DNA of 64,000 nucleotides from NCBI GenBank assembly GCA_937923325.1, contig CAKZUQ010000003.1, positions 62,001 through 126,000 on the forward strand, given 5' to 3'. Below the pieces are notes generated by a model. It was not told the DNA's origin. It searched no databases and was given only the letters and a program-made list of their open reading frames with translations. Positions within the stretch are counted from its first letter, which is position 1. Each line of letters begins with the position of its first letter. This DNA is from an uncultured Bacteriovoracaceae bacterium. Lineage in GTDB: Bacteria > Bdellovibrionota > Bacteriovoracia > Bacteriovoracales > Bacteriovoracaceae. Shown one piece after another: positions 19,913-31,011 of the stretch. The position numbers and the translations under genes were made by a program.

Positions 19913-20431
19913 ATGAAGTATATTTTAGTATTAGCTCCAACATTACTATTTGCAGCAGGATCAGGTCATGGTTCTCCAACAGATTTAATACCATCTTTTG
20001 TAAATGTATTCGTATTAGCCGCTTTGTTAATTTGGAAAGTTGGACCAGTAGTCGTTTCATACTTTAACTCTCAGGCTGAAGAAGTAGATACGGTTATGAG
20101 AAGAGCAGAAACAAAAGCAAAAGAAGCTTCTGAGATGATGGCCGTCACTTCTAAAAAAATGGCAAATTCTGATAGTGAAATTGCAACATTAAAGTCGAAT
20201 GCAAAAGCACAAATTGAAGAGTTTAAAACAACGTATAGTGATGAAGTTAAAAACAAGATCGAAAGATTAAGTAAAGATGCTGAACAAAAAATAGAAGCAG
20301 AAAAGAAAAACTTATCAGACTCTGTTAATGAATTATTAGTAGCTGAAGTTATAAGTAAAGCGAAAAGCAAGATTTCTTCAGACTCTAATCTTCAATCAAG
20401 TTCAACTCAAGAAATATTAAAGGGTCTATAA
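19913..20431 (+). CDS. atpF: F0F1 ATP synthase subunit b
   Basis: A 172-residue stalk subunit. The N-terminus looks like a signal sequence (MKYILVLAPTLLFAAGSGHG), followed by a membrane helix (FVNVFVLAALLIWKVGPVVV) and a long alanine-, lysine- and glutamate-rich coiled coil. This signal-plus-helix form is seen in some F-type b subunits. It begins five bases after the b' gene and is followed by atpH after three bases. Confidence 0.92.
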   Translation: MKYILVLAPTLLFAAGSGHGSPTDLIPSFVNVFVLAALLIWKVGPVVVSYFNSQAEEVDTVMRRAETKAKEASEMMAVTSKKMANSDSEIATLKSNAKAQIEEFKTTYSDEVKNKIERLSKDAEQKIEAEKKNLSDSVNELLVAEVISKAKSKISSDSNLQSSSTQEILKGL

Positions 20432-20434
20432 AAA

Positions 20435-20977
20435 ATGAAAGATCAAAACACAGCAAAAGTATATGCAAGAGCATTAGTAGAAATTGCTAAAGCTAAAGAT
20501 ATTAAAATTGCAGAAGAGATTTTAACTTTAACAGAAGCAATAAACTCATCAAATGATTTAGAGAATGTATTATTTTTAGATGTATTTACTAATGAAGAAA
20601 AAGACTTAGTAATAAAAGATATTGCATCTTCTTTAAAATTATCAAAAGAAGTTGTTGAGGCACTAAGCTTTTTAATTCAAGAAAAAAGAATAAATTTACT
20701 ACCATTAATTTCTAAAGAAATAATCGTTATGGATGATGACGAAAAAGGATTCTTAAAAGGAACTATTGAGGGTAATTCAGATTCAATCTCAGAAGAAGAA
20801 AAAGCAAAGTTAATCTCACAAATGAAAAAATTTATTTCTGGAAAAGAAATGAAGTTTGAATATGAAAAAAATGAGGAACTAACAGCTGGTTACAGATTAA
20901 CTGTAAACGACATGCAGTTAGATGCTTCTGTAGATAAACAATTAGAAAAATTTAAAAATTCAGTTTTAAGTGAATAA
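20435..20977 (+). CDS. atpH: F0F1 ATP synthase subunit delta
   Basis: A 180-residue protein with the OSCP/delta pattern: KVYARALVEIAKA near the start, a six-helix N-terminal bundle, then a C-terminal part with LTAGYRLTVNDMQLDASVDKQLEKFK, the family signature. Delta caps the alpha-beta hexamer and joins it to the b stalk. It lies between atpF and atpA as usual. Confidence 0.95.
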   Translation: MKDQNTAKVYARALVEIAKAKDIKIAEEILTLTEAINSSNDLENVLFLDVFTNEEKDLVIKDIASSLKLSKEVVEALSFLIQEKRINLLPLISKEIIVMDDDEKGFLKGTIEGNSDSISEEEKAKLISQMKKFISGKEMKFEYEKNEELTAGYRLTVNDMQLDASVDKQLEKFKNSVLSE

Positions 20978-21007
20978 ATATTAATAATAAAGATGAGGAA
21001 TAATTGA

Positions 21008-22519
21008 ATGAGTGCATCAATAAGACCTGAAGAAATCAGTGGAATAATTAAGCAAAGAATTGCTAATTTTGAAACTAGATTAGACGTAAATGAAATTGGT
21101 ACTGTTCTTACTATCGGTGATGGTGTTGCAAGAGTATTTGGTTTAAAAAATGTATTAGCCGGAGAGCTAGTTGAATTTGATCACGGTATTAAGGGGATGG
21201 TTTTAAACCTAGAATCTAATAACGTTGGAGTTGCTGTTTTAGGTGACGATTCACAAATTAAAGAAGGGTCAACTGTAAAGAGAACAGAAAAGATTGTTCA
21301 GGTTCCAGTTGGTGATGCTTTACTTGGTAGAGTTGTAAATTCAATTGGTGAACCAATTGATGGTCAAGGTGAAATCAAAGCTACAGAATATAGAAACATT
21401 GAAATTAAAGCTCCTGGAATTATTCAAAGAAAGCCAGTTCATGAGCCAATGCAAACAGGTATTAAAGCTATCGATTCTATGATTCCAATCGGAAGAGGAC
21501 AAAGAGAGCTTATCATTGGTGATAGAAAGACTGGTAAAACAGCTGTTGCGATTGATACAATCATCAACCAAAAAGGTAAAGATGTTAAATGTATCTACGT
21601 AGCTGTTGGGCAAAAGCAATCTACAGTTAGACAGGTTTATCAAAAACTAAAAGAGGCTGGAGCTTTAGAATATACAATTATAGTAAATGCATCTGCATCA
21701 CATTCAGCTCCATTACAATATATTGCACCATATACTGGTTGTACTATGGGTGAGTTCTATAGAGACAATGCTGGTCATGCATTAATCGTTTATGATGATT
21801 TATCTAAACAAGCTCAGGCTTATAGACAGTTATCACTTCTTTTAAGAAGACCTCCAGGAAGAGAAGCTTTCCCAGGAGACGTATTTTATGTTCACTCTAG
21901 ATTATTAGAAAGAGCTGCAAAAATGAGTGATGAGCAGGGAGCTGGTTCATTAACAGCACTTCCAGTTATTGAAACTCAAGAAGGTGATGTTGCCGCTTAT
22001 ATCCCAACAAACGTAATTTCAATTACTGATGGTCAAATTTACTTAGAAGGTGACCTTTTTAACGCTGGTGTTAGACCTGCTGTAAACGTTGGTATCTCGG
22101 TATCAAGAGTTGGTGGTTCTGCACAGATTAAATCAATGAAAAAAGTTGCCGGTACATTAAGACTAGACTTAGCTCAATATAGAGAGCTTCAAGCATTCTC
22201 TCAGTTTGCATCTGATTTAGATGAAGCAACTAGAAGACAGCTTGAAAGAGGTGAGAGATTAGTAGAGCTATTAAAGCAAAAGCAATATTCTCCATTTGAA
22301 GTTGAAGATCAAGTTGTTTCTATTTATGCAGCAACAAAAGGATTCTTTGATAAAGTACCTAAAGAAAAAATCGGTGAAGCTGAATCTGGATTATTAGATC
22401 ATATGAAGTCAAATGAAGCAGATTTATTTGGAGCTATTAAGAACGATATGAAAATATCTGCAGATAGTGAAGCAAAGCTTAACGAAGTAATTACTAAGTA
22501 CGTTTCAAATAATTATTAA
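21008..22519 (+). CDS. atpA: F0F1 ATP synthase subunit alpha
   Basis: A 503-residue F1 regulatory subunit. Walker A is GDRKTGKT at 171-178, and [14 protein letters not shown] and the alpha signature [17 protein letters not shown] are present. The N-terminus begins with [14 protein letters not shown]. Length and motifs are those of a standard, functional alpha subunit. It is in the block delta-alpha-gamma-beta-epsilon. Confidence 0.98.
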   Translation: MSASIRPEEISGIIKQRIANFETRLDVNEIGTVLTIGDGVARVFGLKNVLAGELVEFDHGIKGMVLNLESNNVGVAVLGDDSQIKEGSTVKRTEKIVQVPVGDALLGRVVNSIGEPIDGQGEIKATEYRNIEIKAPGIIQRKPVHEPMQTGIKAIDSMIPIGRGQRELIIGDRKTGKTAVAIDTIINQKGKDVKCIYVAVGQKQSTVRQVYQKLKEAGALEYTIIVNASASHSAPLQYIAPYTGCTMGEFYRDNAGHALIVYDDLSKQAQAYRQLSLLLRRPPGREAFPGDVFYVHSRLLERAAKMSDEQGAGSLTALPVIETQEGDVAAYIPTNVISITDGQIYLEGDLFNAGVRPAVNVGISVSRVGGSAQIKSMKKVAGTLRLDLAQYRELQAFSQFASDLDEATRRQLERGERLVELLKQKQYSPFEVEDQVVSIYAATKGFFDKVPKEKIGEAESGLLDHMKSNEADLFGAIKNDMKISADSEAKLNEVITKYVSNNY

Positions 22520-22542
22520 TTAGTTTTTAAGGACTAAAGAAA

Positions 22543-24841
<2,299 letters not shown>

Positions 24842-24843
24842 TA

Positions 24844-25257
24844 ATGAACGATTTTAATTTGAATATATTCACACCTAATGGAGTATTAATTAAAGGGCTA
24901 AAGTCTAGCTCTTTAACTATTCCTACAACTAAGGGTGAGATCAATGTTTTACCTGGACATACGCATATGGTTTCAGTTTTGGAAACAGGTATTATGTCTG
25001 CTAAAACAAGTAATGGAGTAAAGAGGTTTTCAATAACTTCTGGTCTTGTGAAGATTTTAGGTGAAGAGATAAATATCTTGTCTACGACTTCAGAAAACAT
25101 GGAAGATATTGATATAGCAAGGGCAAAATCTGCCTTAGCAAAGGCCAATTCAAGACTTCAATCTGCAACAGAAGTATTAACTGACGTTGATAGAATTAAA
25201 TTTCAAAGAAAAGTTCAAAGAGCAGCTACAAGAATTAAGTTAGCAAATTTAAAGTAA
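24844..25257 (+). CDS. atpC: F0F1 ATP synthase subunit epsilon
   Basis: A 137-residue rotor subunit with the N-terminal beta-sandwich (NIFTPNGVLIKGLKSSSLTI, GEINVLPGHTHMVSVLETG) and a C-terminal helical hairpin rich in alanine, lysine and arginine. It couples rotor and F1 and can inhibit hydrolysis. It starts three bases after atpD and is the last gene of the block, closed by the terminator at 25276-25307. Confidence 0.94.
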   Translation: MNDFNLNIFTPNGVLIKGLKSSSLTIPTTKGEINVLPGHTHMVSVLETGIMSAKTSNGVKRFSITSGLVKILGEEINILSTTSENMEDIDIARAKSALAKANSRLQSATEVLTDVDRIKFQRKVQRAATRIKLANLK

Positions 25258-25275
25258 ATAAAATTTAATTAATCC

Positions 25276-25307
25276 AAAAAAGAGCCCCTCTAGAAGGGGC
25301 TTTTTTA
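25276..25307 (+). terminator. Intrinsic terminator of the ATP synthase operon
   Basis: A seven-base stem AGCCCCT/AGGGGCT (25283-25289 with 25295-25301) with a five-base loop is flanked by an A run on the left and six T on the right. It lies 18 bases after atpC. Confidence 0.93.
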
Positions 25308-25320
25308 TTTTTGAGTAGTC

Positions 25321-25372
25321 AAATAACTCGAGTATGTAGATTTTACATGTCTTGTTGTGCGTCGAGTTATTT
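25321..25372. repeat. Inverted repeat upstream of lipoprotein gene
   Basis: AAATAACTCGA (25321-25331) is matched exactly by TCGAGTTATTT (25362-25372), with 30 bases between. TCGAGTAT occurs twice nearby (from 25329 and from 25374). It could be a regulator site or a long hairpin; no promoter is clear. Confidence 0.6.
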
Positions 25373-25430
25373 TCGAGTATTCTCATTCTATATTAAATAT
25401 AAAAATTAATTCAAATCTAGGAGAAATAGC

Positions 25431-26111
25431 ATGAAAATGAGAAATGTCGCAAAAGGTTTATTACTAATGAGTTTAATGGCACTAACAAGTTGTAGCGAAG
25501 AAGAAATGCCTGGATCAGATTCTATTGTAGATGTAACTCCTGAAGTTAAGTTGTACACGACTACTGTTGGTACTTATATTAAAATAAATAATGACGATTA
25601 TGACTACTCAGACTCTAGAGGAGCTTTACTACTTAAGGGAGTTGATGGGTCTACTAAGTTAGCAGCTGACTTAGTAGGAAGTATACATGGTGATGTAACT
25701 TATGAGTTAACAGATTTTGACGGCAATGTTTATACGAGAAAAGAAATTGTATCGTCTGCATTCAGAACTGATGTAAATGGAGACTTTAGTACAGAGCTTC
25801 TTTATGATACTAGGCTTGGTGAGGCTGTTTCAAAAATCGTTGCAGTAAATGCAACTCTTACAGTTATCGATCAAGATGTAGCATATGAGAAAGACATAGT
25901 ATTTTCAACGGAAACAATATGGGACGCAGCAATGGGCTTTGGATCTGCAATATTTGAGTATGATATTATAAAGCACCACAGTTCTTACTCTGATTATAGA
26001 AATGAACTAAGTCAATCCTTTGATATAAATGCTGATATTGAACTTGTAGAAGCTGTAAATCAAACTTCTTCAAAGTCAGCAGTTAGAGCAAGTAAAGTTA
26101 CCAAGAGATAA
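25431..26111 (+). CDS. Secreted lipoprotein of unknown function
   Basis: A 226-residue protein with signal MKMRNVAKGLLLMSLMALTSC and lipobox LTSC (C21), then an acidic linker. The body alternates beta-strand-like stretches (VGTYIKINNDDYDY, VTYELTDFDGNVYTRKEIV, NATLTVIDQDVAYEKDIVF), suggesting a beta-sandwich domain. No family recognised. AGGAG lies seven bases before the ATG, which fixes the start. It stands alone between two terminators. Confidence 0.8.
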   Translation: MKMRNVAKGLLLMSLMALTSCSEEEMPGSDSIVDVTPEVKLYTTTVGTYIKINNDDYDYSDSRGALLLKGVDGSTKLAADLVGSIHGDVTYELTDFDGNVYTRKEIVSSAFRTDVNGDFSTELLYDTRLGEAVSKIVAVNATLTVIDQDVAYEKDIVFSTETIWDAAMGFGSAIFEYDIIKHHSSYSDYRNELSQSFDINADIELVEAVNQTSSKSAVRASKVTKR

Positions 26112-26120
26112 TAAGTCTAG

Positions 26121-26150
26121 AGAAGGGTGCTTAAAAAGAGCACCCTTTCT
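26121..26150 (+). terminator. Terminator after the lipoprotein gene
   Basis: AAGGGTGC (26123-26130) pairs with GCACCCTT (26140-26147) around a nine-base loop, followed by a short T-containing tail. It is nine bases past the stop codon. Confidence 0.8.
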
Positions 26151-26272
26151 TATAAGATGACTGGCCATAACCAAAATAGAAAAAATATCTAAATGCCTAA
26201 TCACAAACTGCACATGCATAGCCACAAAGTGCATGCAAAAGCTTCCTAAGACTTTAAAATAATTTTAAAACA

Positions 26273-26296
26273 CATATACTTATTAATAAGTATATG
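26273..26296. repeat. 24-bp perfect palindrome covering a start codon
   Basis: The left half CATATACTTATT (26273-26284) is followed with no spacer by its exact reverse complement, and the last three bases are the ATG of the next gene. No Shine-Dalgarno sequence is seen. TATACT at 26275-26280 could be a -10 element, giving a near-leaderless transcript. It may be an autoregulatory operator. Confidence 0.85.
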
Positions 26297-28240
26297 AAAA
26301 AAATTATTGTTGCTACATTCTTAATCACTTTATTTTCACTAGTTATAACTAGTGCAGTAAAGGTACGTGAAGGATTAAAGCTAACAACTTATTCAGTAAA
26401 CTTCAGTAAATTCAAAAATCTTTCAGACCATATTAATCAATCTAAAAAGGTAAGTATTAATAAGTCAAAAGAAGAGAGTATGAACAAACAAGAGCTAAGC
26501 CTATCAGCACCAATCAAAAGAAAAGTCGTAAAAGAAGAACGAATTTCTAAAACCAATTGGGCAGGATTGTTTAATTCAATTTCAATAAAAGAAGAAGTTA
26601 AAATTGAAATTGCAAAAGTAGAAAATCCTGTAATTAAAAAAGTTGAAAAGATAGAAAGCTTACCTATATTAAAAGAGGAAGTAATTGAAGATAGAATTTC
26701 TACAGCACTAAGTGCTACAGAAAAGTCTATTGTCCCTGAAGTCAAAAAAGAAATCGTTAGAAATAATTCTAATGATGAGATTGAATTCTACGACTATTCA
26801 TCGACTCCTACAGAAGAGCAAAAAAAATCTCCATTAACTAAGAAAATTGAAAGCTACAACAGGGTTCTAAAAAAGATCAAAAAGCAAAGTTTAAATCTTG
26901 CTAATATGAAGTTTAAGAAACCAAGAAAAAAAGTAGTAAGTAAGTTAAAGCACAACGAGCAAGAAGTTGATAGTAATGGGTTTTTACCACAAGGTCTTGA
27001 AGAAACAAAAGAGAGTGCCTTCTTAGCAGACAATGAAAAAGATAGAAAAATAAATAATCAAGTAATAGATCCAAAAGTTGTTAATTCTAAAACATATGAG
27101 AGTAGTTATACTATCTCAGCAAAAACAGTTGATATGGATAGAATGAATGAAAAAGAACTAGAAGGATTTAGATTACAGTTTTTAGATTCAGATCTAGAAA
27201 CTGTATATGATGATGAAAATGGATATATTAATGTAGAGTCTAAACTAAACTCACAAATGATGATTAGAAGAGCTGAATTAACAAGTATTGATCATTACCC
27301 AACTATCATAGATGGTGTATTAGAAAATGGTGAAACAGCGATAACGGTACCATTAATTAAAAGAAGAGAATTTGATAATCTATTAAGCAGAAGTAAAATT
27401 AAAGGTCTTGGTGGACATGTTCTTGTCGAGCTTGATGAAAAAACAGAAGATGTAGAAATTGGTAGTTCTACAAACTATGAAACAAAAGTATATTTAGATA
27501 GAAATTATAAAGTTGTAAATAGAGAAGATTCAGACTTTTATTATGTTATGTTTATAGGTGTTGAGCCTGGAAATGCTGTAATATATTTTAGAACTCTGAC
27601 TAACCAAACAATATCAAAAATTATTCATGTTGCTGATGAGTCAATTTACTATGAGCCAAACTACTATATGGAAGTCGTGAACGATGAGTATTCAATATTT
27701 GAGGAAGGATTGTTAAGTAGAGATACAACGGCCTTACATGTAAATACTAAAGAAATTCAAAATTTTAGTTCTGAATATAAAATAGAAAATTTGGCATTCA
27801 ATAGATTAGGACTGAAAAAAGCAATCTATCCAATGGGAACAAGGAAATATCAAGAGTTTAAACACCTTGATGAGTCTATATTCGTAGGAAGATGGGATCA
27901 AAACTATATTGACCTACCTAGTGAAGAGTATGCAAGATTTGTATTATCTCAGTTTGATCAAAGCAGTGTAGATGGAAGATGTTTAGTTCAAATAAATATA
28001 ACAAAACCAGCAAAATCATTAAGTTATAATGGAATTGCAAAAAGAGGAATGTCAGTAAAGTCTTTAATATTAGATCAAGACGGACAGTTCTATGATGAAC
28101 TAAGTGACAAATCGAGAAAGATATTTGTACTTGGTGAAAATCAAGGAATTATTAATGTAAAAGTTGAATACACAGATAACTCAATTGATACATTACAATC
28201 ATACTGTTCTCAAGATACTTATTTAGTAGAACAGTTATAA
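26294..28240 (+). CDS. Large membrane-anchored protein of unknown function
   Basis: A 648-residue protein with an N-terminal hydrophobic segment (IIVATFLITLFSLVITSAV, residues 4-22) acting as signal or anchor. Residues about 35-250 are very rich in lysine and glutamate with low complexity. From about 270 a beta-rich domain follows (ISAKTVDMDRMNEKELEGF, DGVLENGETAITVP, VEIGSSTNYETKVYLD). I do not recognise the family. The likely layout is inner-membrane anchor, charged periplasm-spanning stretch and globular end domain, which would suit a surface or cell-cell contact protein, but this is inference. Its 3' end overlaps the opposing transglycosylase gene by six bases. Confidence 0.8.
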   Translation: MKKIIVATFLITLFSLVITSAVKVREGLKLTTYSVNFSKFKNLSDHINQSKKVSINKSKEESMNKQELSLSAPIKRKVVKEERISKTNWAGLFNSISIKEEVKIEIAKVENPVIKKVEKIESLPILKEEVIEDRISTALSATEKSIVPEVKKEIVRNNSNDEIEFYDYSSTPTEEQKKSPLTKKIESYNRVLKKIKKQSLNLANMKFKKPRKKVVSKLKHNEQEVDSNGFLPQGLEETKESAFLADNEKDRKINNQVIDPKVVNSKTYESSYTISAKTVDMDRMNEKELEGFRLQFLDSDLETVYDDENGYINVESKLNSQMMIRRAELTSIDHYPTIIDGVLENGETAITVPLIKRREFDNLLSRSKIKGLGGHVLVELDEKTEDVEIGSSTNYETKVYLDRNYKVVNREDSDFYYVMFIGVEPGNAVIYFRTLTNQTISKIIHVADESIYYEPNYYMEVVNDEYSIFEEGLLSRDTTALHVNTKEIQNFSSEYKIENLAFNRLGLKKAIYPMGTRKYQEFKHLDESIFVGRWDQNYIDLPSEEYARFVLSQFDQSSVDGRCLVQINITKPAKSLSYNGIAKRGMSVKSLILDQDGQFYDELSDKSRKIFVLGENQGIINVKVEYTDNSIDTLQSYCSQDTYLVEQL

Positions 28241-29377
28241 ACACTTTCTTTTAAAGCGCTTAGAAAAAAACTTAGGATAGTTTCTTTTAAATTTTGAAAA
28301 TGGAATTTGTCTAAAGCGACGTGATGAAAAATTACTTCTAGATACAAACAAAGTGCCTTCTTTATAAACTCTGTTAAAACTAAAAATATGACTATTTAAA
28401 TCCTTATTAAGTATTAACTTAGAGTTAAATGCACAGTTTGCAGTATAAACAAAGTAATTAACCTTTTTAGATTTAGGTAGATTTTTAAATAGTTTAGTTT
28501 TGTAAGCTAAAACTCTAGTTAGTGCTAAAAATTCAGCATAGAAGTTCTTAGATGCATAACCAAAGTTTTTTCCATTAACATTCTTGATAATATATTCTAG
28601 GTTGTTTGCTTTTTTATTACGCCTTTTTGCCTTAAGAATAGATTTTGTCCCCGAATTGTAGGCCGTTACAGCAAGATCATAGGTTTTTAGGATTTGAATA
28701 TTCTGCTTTAAAAGATGTAGTGCAGAAATGGATGATATAATTGTATTGTATCTATAATCTATAAAACGATCTCTTTTTGGAAGAAAGTAACTAGCAATTA
28801 GAGGCATGAATTGCCAAGCGCCAGCAGCCGCTGCTTTAGATCTTGCTAAATTATTAAAACTTGATTCTAAAAAGCTGATCGCTAAAAGTTCTTTAGGCAA
28901 ATTAAAGTCTTTAGTAAGCCTAAGCAAATAGTGTTCATAATTAGAAAATCGAACAAGGCCATTTCTAATCATATCTTTTTGGCCTCTTTGACCTCTAATG
29001 TTTTTGATAAGTTTGGCAATAATTTTTGATCTCTTAAGTTTATTTTTTGGTAAGAAAACAGAGGAGCTTATAAGCTTAAATAGCTTTGGTTCAGAATAAT
29101 AATTTGATTTAAGGTTATTAAGTTGCTGGATTAGATTTCGTTTGAAGGCCTTCTCATTTTGAGCACTTCCATACACAAGACTATAAATTTCTTTATCATG
29201 AATAACTGTGTGAGAGGAAGGGTGTTTTGTATAAATATCAAACCAAAATTTTACAGCAGGCTTAAAAAATTTACTAATTTTAAACTTACTAGAAACTCTA
29301 GCCTGATAGTCGTTTAAGAATTTATCATTAGAGTAAGTACTAATTGAAATTGTAAGTAAAAGAAGAAATTTTAGCAT
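28235..29377 (-). CDS. Membrane-bound lytic murein transglycosylase, GH23 (MltD-like)
   Basis: A 380-residue secreted enzyme predicted to cleave peptidoglycan between MurNAc and GlcNAc. The signal is MLKFLLLLTISISTYS. The GH23 domain has the catalytic glutamate E171 in ISFLESSFNN, then AAAAGAWQFMP and the substrate motif AVTAYNSGT near 236-244. No LysM repeats are seen; the C-terminal part is basic and lysine- and arginine-rich. The start overlaps the phospholipase stop as TAATG, so the two are likely cotranscribed. Its convergent overlap with the plus-strand gene leaves no room for a terminator. Confidence 0.88.
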   Translation of the reverse strand: MLKFLLLLTISISTYSNDKFLNDYQARVSSKFKISKFFKPAVKFWFDIYTKHPSSHTVIHDKEIYSLVYGSAQNEKAFKRNLIQQLNNLKSNYYSEPKLFKLISSSVFLPKNKLKRSKIIAKLIKNIRGQRGQKDMIRNGLVRFSNYEHYLLRLTKDFNLPKELLAISFLESSFNNLARSKAAAAGAWQFMPLIASYFLPKRDRFIDYRYNTIISSISALHLLKQNIQILKTYDLAVTAYNSGTKSILKAKRRNKKANNLEYIIKNVNGKNFGYASKNFYAEFLALTRVLAYKTKLFKNLPKSKKVNYFVYTANCAFNSKLILNKDLNSHIFSFNRVYKEGTLFVSRSNFSSRRFRQIPFSKFKRNYPKFFSKRFKRKCL

Positions 29378-30564
29378 TAAACTGACTGACCGAGAACTTG
29401 CATAGTTTTTTTATAACCGGCTCGAACAGAATGAGCAGCATTCTTAGGACTAAGTGAAAAAGAATTACTCATAAAAAATTTGTAGTCATCATGATCAGGA
29501 GCTATGTCTATTAGAGTTACATTCTTTTTTACATTTAGTTTTTGTTCAAGGAGATTATTAATATTTTTTATATGCTTGATATCAAATTTATTATCAACCA
29601 TATAAGTATTAACAGAATCCATTATATCAAGTCCAGTAAGTCTTTTAGAACGTGCAGTAACAATCTTTTTTTGGATTAAAAGGTATATAGCTTGGATTCC
29701 AATTTGAGGAATCCCATAGTTAACTAAGGATCCTATTTCTTCATGGTAGTGTAAAGGTGTGTGAGTCCAACTACTAATTATGACCTCACAGTCATTATCT
29801 TCAGCGACATGAGTTGATAAGGTCTCGCGTATCTCTCCGTCTATATAGTAATCTGTTTTACCTGTGTGAGGATTCTCAATAGGGTAAGGAACATAAAAAG
29901 GTGGAAGAGACATACTAGCAGCTGCAGCTTGAGAAACTTTTGTTCCAGTGTAATAAACAGATGTATTATCTCTTGTTGGGTTAGGATAGTTATATTTAGA
30001 AAATATGACTTTACGAGAATGATCTAGTTGAGTTCCAACGATAAATAAATCTGGAATAAAAGATTCAAAAGTATCCTCTTCAAGAATGTAGTCTAAAAGG
30101 TACTTCCTAACTCCTTCTGTAGAGAAGAAACCTGGAAAGCTTGCAAAAGGTTTTAAAACAGCTTGCATAACTTTAGGAAACTCGGCAAGAGGAGCAAATG
30201 AGTCAGCACGCTTATCTTTTGGAAGTTTTTTTGCAAGATGAAACATGTGTTTGTAAGAGATTTTTTTCATTCTACTTTGCTTTAATCCTAAAGCACCATT
30301 GATTATCTCTTGAGGTGTGAACCCAGCAGCTAAAAAGACGCTAATCATAGAACCAGCACTAGAACCGACATAAGTATCAATCTCAAGAGAACGTTTTGGA
30401 GTAAAGTCTTTATCAGCGGAATTCTTATTACTCTTTAAAATATAACCGATATTTTCTAAAGCAAGAGCAACTCCTAAGTGCCAAGCAGCAGCCTTAACAA
30501 CACCTCCTGAGAGAACTAGTGCAGTTTTTTTATTCTTTAAATCATTTATATCTATTTTTTCCAT
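29377..30564 (-). CDS. Patatin-like phospholipase
   Basis: A 395-residue protein of the patatin/RssA-like family. The oxyanion loop is LSGGVVKAAAWHLG, the nucleophile elbow is VGSSAGS (GxSxG), and the catalytic aspartate is in YIDGEIRE. The dyad is thus complete. No signal peptide is seen, so it is predicted to act in the cytoplasm or at the inner face of the membrane, hydrolysing acyl esters of phospholipids. It is co-transcribed with the lytic transglycosylase, which pairs a lipid- and a wall-attacking enzyme. Confidence 0.9.
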   Translation of the reverse strand: MEKIDINDLKNKKTALVLSGGVVKAAAWHLGVALALENIGYILKSNKNSADKDFTPKRSLEIDTYVGSSAGSMISVFLAAGFTPQEIINGALGLKQSRMKKISYKHMFHLAKKLPKDKRADSFAPLAEFPKVMQAVLKPFASFPGFFSTEGVRKYLLDYILEEDTFESFIPDLFIVGTQLDHSRKVIFSKYNYPNPTRDNTSVYYTGTKVSQAAAASMSLPPFYVPYPIENPHTGKTDYYIDGEIRETLSTHVAEDNDCEVIISSWTHTPLHYHEEIGSLVNYGIPQIGIQAIYLLIQKKIVTARSKRLTGLDIMDSVNTYMVDNKFDIKHIKNINNLLEQKLNVKKNVTLIDIAPDHDDYKFFMSNSFSLSPKNAAHSVRAGYKKTMQVLGQSV

Positions 30565-30615
30565 AAGAATATTGTATTTAAAAAAAGATCTATAGGCGAA
30601 TTAGAAGTTATACTT

Positions 30616-30644
30616 TTGCACAATTAAAACTTTTTACATATTAT
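30616..30644 (+). promoter_or_regulatory. Candidate promoter for the HTH/coiled-coil gene
   Basis: TTGCAC and TATTAT with a 17-base spacer lie 50 bases before the gene start in the divergent gap. The -35 match is modest. Confidence 0.4.
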
Positions 30645-30693
30645 AAGGTATGACTGGCCAACAGTTCTTGATAAAAAAGGTAGGATATTTACT

Positions 30694-31011
30694 ATGGAAG
30701 GTAAGTGGTTAAGCGTACTTGAGTATGCATCATTTAAAAATAAATCAATATCTACAGTTCGTAGATATATCAAAGCAAATAGAGTTAAGTTCAAAGAAGA
30801 GAATGGAAAATATTTTATTTGGACAAAAAACTTTTCTGATACTAAATCTGAGGAAGAGAAAAACTCTCTTGAAATGAAATTCGAAATAGAAAGACTCAAA
30901 AAAGAGAATATGTATTTAAAAGATCAAGTGTCAGAAATGCAGATGCTTATAAATATATATGAGTCCCAAACTAAACAAACCTTACCAAGCATTCCAAACG
31001 AGTTGAGATAA
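30694..31011 (+). CDS. Small DNA-binding protein with HTH and coiled coil
   Basis: A 105-residue protein. Residues 1-47 (WLSVLEYASFKNKSISTVRR, then YIKANRVKFKEENGKYFIW) have the pattern of a MerR/excisionase-like winged helix: a helix-turn-helix followed by a beta wing. Residues about 55-92 are a leucine-spaced coiled coil (EMKFEIERLKKENMYLKDQV). It would bind DNA as a dimer. The stop overlaps the ATG of the next gene (ATAATG), so it probably belongs to the transcript of the envelope protein, symporter and ligA. Regulatory target unknown. Confidence 0.72.
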   Translation: MEGKWLSVLEYASFKNKSISTVRRYIKANRVKFKEENGKYFIWTKNFSDTKSEEEKNSLEMKFEIERLKKENMYLKDQVSEMQMLINIYESQTKQTLPSIPNELR

